NCBI GenBank assembly: GCA_948099385.1
Contig: CANUEZ040000062.1
Span: 4,829,501-4,893,500 of the forward strand
Direction: 5' to 3'
Length of the DNA stretch: 64,000 nucleotides
DNA from: Fasciola hepatica
Lineage: Eukaryota > Platyhelminthes > Trematoda > Plagiorchiida > Fasciolidae
This document shows positions 22,641 through 33,419 of the stretch, in pieces. The position numbers were made by a program, and so were the translations under genes. Under the pieces are notes generated by a model. The model saw only the letters and a program-made list of their open reading frames with translations, was not told the origin of the DNA and ran no database searches. How positions within the stretch are numbered: the first letter of the stretch is position 1; the number at the start of each line of letters is the position of its first letter.

Positions 22641-22989
22641 ACATTTGTTAGTCTGGCGCTAACCTCACATTTTGTTGCTCAGAAAAAAACCCTGATTTAT
22701 GATAATTGTTGGGGATATCTTGAGAAGCTGTTCGTGAGTTATTTCTCCAGAGGCCTTAGTGGAAACTCTACCCATAACAGAACGCTTAACGACTTGGTGT
22801 AACGCAGTTGCTTTACTTTGCTGAGGAGCAAATGCGCCGCGGGAAATGGCCACTTTGAGTTGCAAAATTGTTCTATGCCGACTGTAATGGGCTCCTGCCT
22901 GTCGTGTTAAGTAGAACAGAGAACGACGCTTGTGTTCAGGATACCAGAAGGGTTTCCAAAAAATAGACTGTCACTTCCTGCCTGTTGGT

Positions 22990-25145
22990 TGACAGCAGTC
23001 CCTGAATGGTGGCCGATAAGACCACTTTTTTAAGAGAAGTGCCAAGGGTACCTATCCAACCAGTACGGTCTACACGTACTCCACAAAACTGGTCAGCGGC
23101 GGACAACAACCCAATCCATGCAACCACCACCCCGCCAACTCCTTCCCCTTGCACCAATTCGTGCATCTGCCAACCTCGACGGTTCTTCCTTGTCGGACCG
23201 CACGTTAGCCTCCCGCCGTTGACAGGCACTTCTAACTGCAGCTCCCACCCCCACCTGTCCAGTATCTACTCTCTCTATTGTTAAAAATAAAACTGTGGAC
23301 CTGATATCGAGGACCTCCCCGTCTCCCACCATACCTCCATCAAGCAAACCGCTTTGCAGGATGCCTGTTACCTCAACTCTTCCGGCCTCATCCAGCGGGG
23401 CTCATCAGCCCGTCCTTGGAGACTACCAGAAATCCCAGTGCTTCCGCCGACCTTACCAAGCCTGCAACCCACGTAAACTCTAGGCTTACTCCGGCCTGAC
23501 ATCTCCGACGAACAGATCGGGTCAAGCCTCACCTCCAAGACCATTTCCCCCTGAAATCCGCCGTCAAACCTGAATGCAACTTGCAAGCCTCTGGGGGCTC
23601 CTGGCTGCCACCGTATCGATCCATCTCCGTACACGGGCCCAAGAGTCCACATCGCTCACCATACGAAATAACTACTAAAAGATGCATCTGCCGCAAATTT
23701 GGCTCCCCAAAACGCTTGGTTCGGGACAGTTATTCTGACGAAAGGGTCCGTAAAACTAACTCACCAAGGACTCACCAGCCGGGGAATAAATAGCATAATT
23801 CACCCACAATGCAGCCGCTCAATGTCTACCAGCAGCTTCTACATTGCACCTGCATCGCACTGCCAAAAAGCAATTTAGCATATCCCCATCTCCACTCTTC
23901 CCACTACGTGAATCCGACCCTCATATGTTTGCCTCAGCTAGCCCTACGCAGCTATGGGCTCTGCCTCCAGATAGACCCAGCTTTCCAACTTCGATTCACA
24001 ATCCGGTGCTCCGGCGCAAGCCCTTTTCCTATCCCAGCACTGACAATACCCGCCGTCATCGGCCGTATTCATGACGAAACTTTACACCCACTTACCGACC
24101 CACTATCGTCCTTACTGACTTTCCCCCGGATTTATCAGGGTTTTCCGCCAAAGGCTCCAATAATCACCGCCTTCCTATCTGCCGATAGTTTATCTGGAGC
24201 TACTCAACGGCCGCTGCACCCAGTGCTGCTCTCCATCAGACTTCCAGGGTGTTCCACCCAACACGCATCCCGTGGCAATCACACTTCAGATGTCTCCATA
24301 GAAGTGACACCCAACAACAAGGTTTCTTAAAATCGCGACGGCATCATACCCTACAAACCACCACCATATAACCTATCTATTGTTCTCCCCAGCCCGGTTA
24401 GTACTGCACCTGTTGACACCCCCTGGTTGACAACTTGGCTGCAGGAAGATTACTCGGCCCCGGCAGGCACTTGCTGCCCTCAAGTGGAGCCCCAGCGCCC
24501 TGCAACCTCAAAAATACAGACAGACTTCTCCCTCTACGGCTGAATTCCCGTTCGTTGTTGAACAAAACTAACGACCTTAGGAAACATTTACTTGCTTCTA
24601 GCTTTGACATTGTTCTGGTTACAGAAAAATGGTTAGCCGATCACGCTACATCAGGTCTTGTCTCACCGGTGGGTCATAATCATCTTCTAGTAGGCAGGGT
24701 GAATCGCTGAGGCGGTGGTTGTCCCGCGTACGTCAAACGAAACGTTAGTACCATCCTCCTCCACCGTCCAACACTCGACTGTATCCCCGATTCTCTCTGG
24801 CTCTCTATCCAAATTCCTGGAAAAGTGTTGCACATAGGGGGCGTCTGTCGAGCACCAACTTCCAGTTACTCCGAATTTCCGCATACTATTAGAGCTTCGA
24901 AGTACATTTCTAATTTATCTTTAGGCCCAAAGGTCATAGCAGTGGTCTTAAACTTTCCTAGTGTTTGTGGGAGTACGATGGTTGCCCCTCACAATTAATT
25001 TCATTTCCTCTTGGAGGCTTACGCTGCTAGATGGACACAGCTTGTCTCCACTCTAATAAAGCGTAACAATATCCTTGACCCAGGCTTTATTCATGGCTTC
25101 CTTGAAGTAAACGTTTCCGTCACAAAATGGTCACAAGTTACCTCG
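22990..25145 (+). pseudogene. LINE B 5' half: Pro-rich leader and endonuclease
   Basis: The plus strand carries a leader (frames 23006-23284, 23295-23483 and 23809-24330) matching that of LINE A in inverted orientation. An endonuclease region follows with a RLNSRSLLNKTNDLRKHLL block and FDIVLVTEKWLADH (catalytic Glu) at 24540-24660. The later nuclease blocks survive only in scattered frames: NNILDPGFIHGF near 25060 matches the NNILDLVFT block of LINE A. Homology then passes without interruption into the right arm at 25146, where the rest of the LINE continues. Many stops and frameshifts make it non-functional. LINE B is clearly diverged from LINE A, so the two are separate old insertions of one family. 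Confidence 0.75.
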
Positions 25146-25148
25146 CTG

Positions 25149-27727
25149 TTACACGTTAACCATGCCTACCTGAAGTTGTCAAAATCCGAAACCAAAACAA
25201 CTATAAACAGACTAACTGGGTTCAGTTGCCTGCTTACCTTTTGGGCATTGACTGGTTTGACTTCTCCCTAACATCTGACTCGCAAAGACAGCTGATATGT
25301 TCTATGACAAGTTGCTCTCCACCATAAGCCCCCGTACCTTGGCCGTTGGGCATATTGAAGCCAAGACTACCAAAATTGACAGACGTCGACAAAAGTTTAG
25401 TAAGATCCGGTAATCGTTCCTCAGGAATCGAGATTTCCCTGTGACGCCAAGAGTAATCTGACTATGCAGCAACCTCTCTACTGCAACTGAGAATAAACTC
25501 AAAAAGCGAAAAGGGACTGCATTAAAACAGCCTCATAGAATGGAGCTCCTCCCACGACTGCTAAAGTCACGGAACTCAAGAAGTACTGAAAAACATATCC
25601 CGCTCCCCATCCAGTGGCATCGACACTGATTGGTCAAAAAATATGGCTTAGGCTTTCAGCTGCGATTTTATCTCAGCTCTTATTACGGACACTAACTCAA
25701 GCCACTCTACCATCCGGTGCTCACTCAGGACGTGATATCAACCGTAACATTTACCACGGCCAGCATCCTGAAATTCCTTGCCAGCCCTAAACCCCCCTTT
25801 CATCCAGGGCCTGATGACCTTCCACCTGTCCTATTTTGCTTAAGGGGACCCGACCCAGTGATCCTATTGCTAAATTTCTTTACATCATTCATGTCGTCCG
25901 GAATTTACCTGGGTCAATGGAAAGCGCCCTGTATATTTCCACCACAAAAATGGGCTTTTGCGTAATCCGGGGAACTATGGCCTCATTAACCGAACTTCGA
26001 TTGTTTCCTGGTTCATGGAGAGGATAGTGAGGAAACAGCTTGCAAATTTTCTGGCTCCTCGAAGTCTTATCAACCCAGCTCAGCATGAGTTCCTAAAGTC
26101 CTGTTCGTGTCTCATGTTCCAGATGGACTTTCTCGATTTAATCACCTCTAAAGCAGACAGCAACAAGTCAATCGCCGTTATCTTTCTCGCCATGAATAAA
26201 TCGTTCGACCTTGTACTTCATGCTCACTCACTGCTAAAAATTAAATCCTGTGGAGTCGCCGACCCCCTTCTGTCTTAGCTATCAGCCTACCTCTACAAAC
26301 GTTTTCAAACCGTCATCGTCAACAGGACATCCTCTCGGCCCAAACGAGTTATTGACGGTGTCGCACAGGGTAGCGTTCTAGGTCCTCTCTCATTTCTTAT
26401 GCACATAAATGACGTTATGGAAGGCGTTCGAGGGCGGCTGGTGAACGTGTCTGCTATTGGGTCTACCAGCAAAATTCCAACGTTACCCCTTTTATCGAAT
26501 GAATAGAGAAGGCGCAAGTCGGTTTATAAAGGCAAGGTGTATTCTATATATCGCGGTACCGAAATAGTACCGATACGAGAGTACACCGAACGGAAAACGA
26601 AAGGCAGCGGCTGTGCAGAAAGCGAACCGCGAGCGTGTACAATCGGCGAACGACCGGAAACGAAAGTGATTCAAAACAAGGTCGACGGAAGCCTCAAAAA
26701 AGTCAGTCCAGTAAAGAGCGTTCGACAGGACAACATTATGAGGTCGATGTCAAACGTCAGAAAAGATCGTAGAGAAAATGGATCCAAAATGGTGCCCAGA
26801 AAACAGTCATTTTCCGAGAACGATCGAGGTCACTACAGCGTCTTTCAAGTAGTGCCTCACGGCATGACATTCCTCTTTGCTGACGACATGAAACTAGTCT
26901 ATGCTTTTGAGGGGAACTCCCCGCACTCAGCTCCCAGTGAAATCCTGTCAGACTTGAAGTCCCTTGATGAATAGTGTACTCAATGGCCGATGACGTTTTC
27001 GGCAGCTAAGAGCTCTCTTCTGTTTTACAGATGCCACGTTCCACCTGGCTCTCTCACTATAAATGGTCTGCTGATTCCCACTACTCATGTGGTAGGAGAC
27101 CTGGGCCTGCATTTCTCCTGTTCTTTTAACTTCCATGAACAAGCATTGACCCAAATTGGCGAGGCAAGAAGGATGATTGCACCTATCCCTAGAACATACC
27201 GTACTCAGGAGAGCAAGCTCCTGATATTCAGGACACACGACAGGTCACTGTTGAAATACTGCCCCTGGTCTTTACCTAGATGCAAAGTGTTTGCCGGTTC
27301 AGTATAGAGAAGGTGTAACGCTCCTTCACCGAAAAATTACTTGGCACCCCTTCCAGCCTTAACTACGGAGCTAGGTGTGAACTACTCCTACTTGATCCTC
27401 TATGGTTACGTCGTATCAGGCTCAATCTTTCATTTCTTTTCAAACTCCTGCACTTAAAAGTCCACTCATTCGATAGCCCTCTTTGTTTCTCCAGTGAGAC
27501 TCCTTAGTCCCTTCGTCAAAGACAATTTACCATCACAACCCCCCAATCTAGGCTCCCAATCGGATCTAGACATTTCTCGGTTATCTACCTCAGCCTCTGG
27601 AATAAGCTTCCTGACTCGCTGCGATCAGGTCGCACGCTAAAACAATTTGAAGGAGCACTGTGCAGAATTCTAGATGCATCTTCTGTAATCAGCATGACCC
27701 GCAATAACGTAAACATAGACCATGCAT
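25149..27727 (+). pseudogene. LINE B RT half (right arm)
   Basis: Continuation of LINE B. The RT blocks are those listed for the left arm: the PGPDDLPP lead-in near 25800, FLAMNKSFD near 26190, GVAQGSVLGPL near 26355, FADDMKLVY near 26877, and the C-terminal IYLSLWNKLPDSLRSGRTLK near 27580. Small differences from the left arm include Glu for Lys in SWFMERIVRK and Phe for Ile in APCIFPPQKW. A stop at 26276, the ~370-base extra segment before FADD, and several frame changes show that it is dead. The LINE ends near 27727. The arm continues for another 1.2 kb of unrelated sequence. Confidence 0.85.
26474..26844 (+). repeat. Extra segment between LINE RT motifs (right arm copy)
   Basis: Copy of the segment at 12370-12740. 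Near its start it has TATAAAGG and TATATA motifs (26525-26555) and it ends with CGATCGAGGTCACTACAGC. The relative at 57 kb keeps a similar end (GATCG.GGTCACTACAGC). Its open frame encodes a Lys/Arg/Glu-rich peptide, but whether that is translated is unknown. Confidence 0.6.
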
Positions 27728-28969
27728 AAGGAGACTAACTTGATTATTGCGCCACGGTGAGTCACAAATGTATGCATCCGAACCTCATATAACGACCAGT
27801 CCGATAATCCCGTCCGTTTGTATAGAATATGCTTTCTTTCATGTGCTCAAATTCCAGTGCTGTCCTGTAATATTTACCACATCTTTGACTGGTCCAAGGC
27901 GCATAATTGCCAATCTTAGTAATAATTGTGTTTTATGTAGATTTGGCCACGGTTTCCTCTCTTATAGCTCCGCCTATCCAAATCCTACATTCTTTCCTGA
28001 TGTCATGTTGATAACATTTGTATTCTTGCAGGAATTTTATGCCCGCATCAGTTTCCAAACGTTGCTTATACACAGTGAACCGGATAATAATCTTAATCGT
28101 TGTACCTGACCAAGCATCGTCGTTGTCTCTATGTTAGCGTTGACCTACCAGTGTAGGTGGCCCATATATTTTTACCCTTATGACCGAGGTCAGTACTACC
28201 GAAATACTCCCTCGATATACATTATATTAACGGTCACACGCACGGCAACCTTTAAACAGCCCCAACACTACATTTGATTTGGTCTCCCCCTTTATCTCTG
28301 CCCCTAACATTTAGCACCTGACAAACTCTTTATCATTCGTCTAATAATCACCCTAAATAAAATCAGGCACACTCGGCCTAACCCTCTTTCCTGTCATAAG
28401 ATTGGAGTGTAAGCCCCGACCGAAAACAGGTCATATACCCACTGAGTACCACATCTTCCTCCTAGGACTCGCCACTATAAAACCTCTATTACCCAGTCGA
28501 CAAAACGGCTAACGATCTGTGGTTCGTCTCGATGTACCACTAAAGTTTATGCTGACAACACGTGGCTCACATATAAACCGAGGGTCGTGGGACTCCGGCC
28601 TTGTCTGAGGCGAGCTGTCGACTATCCGCTCTTCGAGTGCTGGAATCGTTCCGTGTGTCTGTTTCCCACACTTCTTCCATAGCCAAGGCTTGGGGAAAAA
28701 CCGATGGCACAATGGCAACAAGTATCCGCTTGTCTTATAATGAGGGGAAAACAGCCAACACTAGCGGTGGCGGACCCCATGGGTATTGGGTAAAGAATGG
28801 CGTGGTGGAGAAATAGGAAGTACGCCCCATTGGTAAGCATGCTGCCACGCTCCTCTGAAACAAGAAAACCAGAAGACACCGAAGTGCCAAAAATACTACT
28901 GGCTGCTAAGGTACCGGATTCATGCTTCACGCCCCTTCGATAACGGATGAAATCCCCGTTACAGCCACG
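27728..28969 (+). other. Non-LINE flank inside the right arm (also at 10245-11479)
   Basis: About 1.2 kb shared by both arms but not part of the LINE. The frames at 27747-28109 (120 codons) and 28601-28816 (71 codons) are present identically or nearly so in both arms. I recognise no domain in them. Because the arms are almost identical, conservation between them says nothing about selection. Confidence 0.6.
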
Positions 28970-31530
28970 GCCTTACTTTGCTTATGAGATGCCCTAAAAA
29001 CGAACGGGTGTGCGAGCTGAGCGCTCGGAACTTCATCCTGACCCTGCGCGGAATGACAGCGTGCCGAATGAGCTCTCCACATAAGAGCCAACCCCATCTC
29101 TCTCAGTTCAAACCCTTCCTGGTTCCTTACTCCATTTCCGACCACCTAGCTGATGCCAAATTCTGTTGTTCATGCTCGCTTTTTAAATTTTTACCATGTG
29201 AGGCCAGCTATGTTCGTAATCTTCCTTGTCAATTCATGGGCCGCCTATCACCAGCACTTGCTTACGCTCAAGAATAATATCAAAACGGAACGTTTCTAAG
29301 GTCAACCCTGGATACTCGCTCCTAGGTGGCTAGTGATCCACCTAGTTTTCCAAGCATCCACACCGTCCTCTCAAAGCGCAAATGGAGTCCAAACGTAGGC
29401 GTCTTACGCGGTAGCCTCCGACTTCATCATAAAAACATCCCCAAACTGCACAAAATGTGGAGGTTCCTTGCCTCAGCAGTTGACTCTAGCCGCCAACGAT
29501 CGGGGCGGTACCAAACGCATAGCTAGTGCCCATAAGCATCAGGGAGCAGGAACCCAAGTAGGAACAGTCCTGCAGAAATGTGTCGTATCCCCTCTACACC
29601 TAGCAATCGTCTCTACTAACAACAAGTCTACCTCTCTACTTCCACAGGTGCATGACTAGCCGAAGACCTAGAATTTCATCGAAAAAAGTAAAAAATCTTA
29701 GCAAAATATACAAATCAAAATTTCCCTTCACTACGGTGCACGCCGCGGAGCAGATGCCACTGGTCCACCACCATAATGCGACCGGTCTGTCTTTACGGAC
29801 TAGGACGAGCTTCCCTACTTTTTCACTGCTCCAAGTTAATACATCTGAAATTTTTCCTTCCACCTCACCTCTGTCTCCCTCTCTTGCTATCACATCTTAC
29901 ACCTGGAACTCCTTCCAGTCTAATGGACCCTCATTTATTATGGGCCTTGGATTTTACGTTCCCTTAAATTATAATTGCTTGTTTTCTAAAAACGGTAACA
30001 CAACCCAAAGCTGGAACATCCTCCAGACTGCCGTACCCCCACGTCATGCAGATCATGATGGTTACTTGGGTAGCCATCGGCTCATCTAAGGTTACTACGG
30101 GGTTACGGCACGGATCTACCGAATTAATTGGTCGGATTGGACTATTTTCTACGCTGGTCGTTGCTATGTGGAATCTCTTGCATCGGCAGCCACGGAGATC
30201 ATTATCCTGCTTCTCGGGCTACAAGCCTCCTTTAACCTATTTTGCCTGCTACCATAATCACTTTTTCGTGAGGGGTCGGTCACATCTGGGGAGCCGGCCT
30301 TTGCTCAGGCCTCAGTCCGCGATCTGCCTTCAAGGGGAATCATGATCATGATGAACTTAAGTACTAGGCCATCGCTGCTGGCTGGAACATGAAAGTATAC
30401 TCCTTTATTGTAACCATATAAAATTTTCTTCCCACACACATGTAATATCTGTTGCTGCCTCTGGCAGGGTTTCCTGCAAATCACAGCAAAAGGCCTTCGC
30501 GTGCTAATTCTTTCTACCTTGTGACCCCTTCATATCTACTTTGAGGCATCCGCTCCATCTTCTAACTTCAGTTGTCTGTCCCTCCAACGGACCCAGTTTG
30601 AAGTCCTCAGCTAAGCATCTAACTACCATCCACACAGCTCCAGCAGCACATCACATTCCATGTATTTTACTTGTCTTTCTGTTGACTTCAGGCGAGACCT
30701 CGTTCCCTTCGAACCGCCATGGGGTTTTCCAAAACGGACAGTCGTAACGAACTTGTCCCACTCACTGCCAATTATCCTACAGGATCCCCCCTCACTAGGT
30801 ATTTCAGACTATCGTTCTCTTGACCCAGTGATTTTTCCAAATGAATCCAATAGAGATATACTTGTCTATGCGCGGCTGATATCACCGTTAGTTATTTGCA
30901 GACCCCGCGCTTGTTCCATTCCCTGCCTTGACGGGGTACTAGTTGGTGAATCTCCCACTCCAGTTCTCGGTATGAAACCTCCAGACATCCAGTAGGTGCG
31001 TCCATGTTCCTTTTCTGAACACCTTCAATTTTCTTTATTCTTTCCAAAACTGAATGTTCACCCAATATAATATATTTAATGCACATGCTGCTCCTTTATA
31101 ACGCATTTTCAGTGATTCTACTCATGGATGAGTCATCGCAACACCCCTTTCCCGAAACCAAGACTGGTTTCTGTCAACGGTGTTTAGCGTACCCATTTTG
31201 GCTCATTTAAACAGCCCCGACTTTTTATAGTGTTTTTATTATCTATGAATCCTACTTCCACATTTTCTAAACATTTCGTGCTGCAGTGTGATGTTCTCAT
31301 TGACCATGTTATGCGGGTGTCTCTCGGTCATAATCGGGACATGTACCAATATCATTATTATCGTTATTATTATTATTATTGTTAATATGATAATAATGTC
31401 ATTATTATTAAGTCCCTGACCCCGCCTCCGGCTTCCGCCAGTGCTGCCTCGGACTGAAGGTGGTTGTGTCAAGCTTTGGGGCGGCTTTTGGCGTTCCGCC
31501 GGACGAATGCACAGTAGTCGTTTTCTCATT
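28970..31530. other. Unassigned sequence right of the inverted repeat
   Basis: No gene that I can name. Short frames are frequent on plus (for example 29652-30089), but without family likeness. On minus, 31086-30892 reads ERIKKIEGVQKRNM and later VSYREL, faintly like the region after the LINE RT core. It would fit downstream of the LINE endonuclease at 31.5-32.5 kb, but the match is too weak to annotate. Confidence 0.4.
31345..31411. repeat. (ATT)n-rich simple repeat
   Basis: Run of ATT and related trinucleotides with interruptions. Confidence 0.9.
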
Positions 31531-31539
31531 GTTTCTGTA

Positions 31540-32535
31540 TCGGAGATAGTCTAGTTCTTGCCGCTTTGAACCTTAGGAAGGCCGGGTGGCAGCTTGTTCT
31601 TCTGCACTTCTCGAATGCCGTTCGCTTCTGTTCCAGGGTTTTTTCAATCTGCTCGTCCACCACGATTGTAATCTTTAGGGTTTTGGCCTTTCTAAGCTGT
31701 GCCACGGCCTGCTTTATTTCTCACAGTTTTGCTCTTGATCCAACTCCACCAGTGTTCTACGCAGTAGTTATCACTCGTGGTATCCGAGTCCACCGGAAGT
31801 TTCAGATGTGCCAGTCCATTTCCGCTTATCTTTGAGAAGTTCCTCTGAATTTATCAAGTGTGCCCATTTCCTAGACATCCAGGCCAACCTGTATTGCGTC
31901 ATGATCACTCTTAAACACAGGTTCCGTGAAATCTATGTTCGGTGATTTTGGGGATCTTGTCGCCACCGGATCAAGGGTTGACAGTAACTGACCGGATGTC
32001 TAATTCGGTGCCTGCTTTACTTGTTGGGCGAGGGCAACCCAGTGGACCAGGTGAATCAGTCTTTCACCAAAGGTACCGTCAGGAGTGACTCCTGAGATCG
32101 AGTAATCCTGAAGTGCGTTGGAATCACCCATAAGTAGGAACTTCCGCCCTGCATTGTCACCCGTAGCGATGAAGGCAGGCAGGTGGCTACCGTCGTCACC
32201 TTTCGCTCCTGGGCTCCTATATGCCAGAATGACCGAATTTCGGGTCAACCTGAAGTTAACACAACAATTACCGCCTGCATATCGAGCGTGGGAAGCCAAC
32301 CGCCCTCAGGCCCGTCATGAGAACCACTTTACCACCGATTTGCCCGTCCAGAGCAACAGCAAAGGACCACTCCGGCATCACATTCACCTGTTCTTAGTCG
32401 TGTTTCGGCGAATACCATCACATCTACCCATGCTGTCCTAACCCTCAGAGCAAATTCCTGAATGATTGGAAATTCCTCATCTGTTGCACAAATATAATTG
32501 CTTGGTGGAGTTTGGACCACTCTCTCAGACCTCAT
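31540..32535 (-). pseudogene. LINE D: endonuclease domain remnant of another LINE family
   Basis: On the minus strand, VDVMVFAETRLRTG carries the Glu block of the APE-type endonuclease. It is followed in another frame by RLTRNSVILAYRSPGAKGDD and FLLMGDSNALQDYSISGV, where GDFN has become GDSN. GTFGERLIHLVHWVALAQQV and a short KSDHDAIQVGL block near 31905 follow, the last carrying the SDH-type motif. Order and spacing fit a CR1/RTE-like flatworm LINE. The family differs from LINE A/B: the inter-motif sequences do not match. Frame changes and stops break it. The RT is not recognisable downstream. Confidence 0.7.
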
Positions 32536-32539
32536 CCTC

Positions 32540-33410
32540 GGCGAAAGCCTTTTGTGGTCGTCATCTTCTCCAAGAACAAGTTATTTGCTTCCTTCGCTTA
32601 TAGTCTCCCCTTTTTGGTGAGGTAACTTTTTGTACATCTGGTGTGGCGAAATGTCTCACTGACTCGAGGCATTGTGTTTTATTGCGGCCCGGTTTCGCCT
32701 GCCCGCTCTGTCCCCTTACGTTGATTTTTGGCTATCATGCCAAGCAAGTTTGGTGTTAGGCCTGATTAGGCGTTCATAACTTGTCCCATCTGCTTGGACC
32801 CCAAGATAGGTACTTTCTACTTTGTTCTTTCTGGCCAACTGTCCTATGTTGTGCAGGTTTTTGTCCTGACTTCGGCCATCTTTTTGGCGGATGGAGACTG
32901 CTGCTCACTGTTCAAGATATGATCGTTATTCACCTATGTTCTGACCCGCGGACGATTCCGTAGAATTTGGAAGCTGTCTTATCTTGGTTGCTCTCAAGCT
33001 CTGAGGCGCTATCCAGAGGGCAGCAATTCAGTTATTCGGCGGATCGAACGGTGAGTCGTTTCACAGACTTCACTCTGACCAGGAATTGTGTCTTTTGTTC
33101 GGAAAGGTTCTTTGACTTTCCGAATACCGAGAGCATGAAAACGCAAAGTAGCATGGAAGGAAAAAAGCATGGATCATGTCAGGAAAATCAGGAAATTTGG
33201 CAAGTTTCCATGCATGGTTTTTCTGTTCATGGTTCCAAGGCTAATGATTGTAGTCGGCTTAGTGATAAACTGAAAGTGGGTATTTCAGTGATCGGGCCGA
33301 GAAAGCACCACTCAAGTGAGAAAACGGAACAGGAAATTAACGAGTTGCAGGAGAAACAAGTGAGTCAGCTTTTAGCAATCAGTCGATAGTTAGAAATGGC
33401 AAAACTTGCA
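32540..33410. other. Unassigned sequence before the BEL/Pao remnant
   Basis: A 140-codon plus frame (32967-33389) shows no domain I know. Its Lys/Glu/Gln-rich end (EKTEQEINELQEKQVSQLL) could be a coiled-coil in a BEL/Pao gag leader, since the gag remnant follows. This is only positional inference. Confidence 0.35.
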
Positions 33411-33419
33411 GAAGACCTG

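Larger units (their letters stand above)
25146..28969 (+). repeat. Right arm of the large inverted duplication
   Basis: Reverse-complement partner of 10245-14068. On this side the LINE runs smoothly across the arm boundary: the endonuclease-to-RT linker upstream of 25146 continues into the arm without a break in homology. On the left side the boundary falls inside a different LINE copy. This suggests that the right arm holds the original arrangement and the left arm is the derived copy. The spacer between the arms is 11,077 bases. Confidence 0.95.

Noticed and set aside
30892..31086. Possible LINE RT C-terminal segment on minus (KKIEGVQKRN)
   Set aside because: Similarity is short and the neighbouring blocks are absent.
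32967..33389. 140-codon frame as a host gene
   Set aside because: No domain. It lies directly upstream of a BEL/Pao gag remnant and is more simply part of that decayed element.
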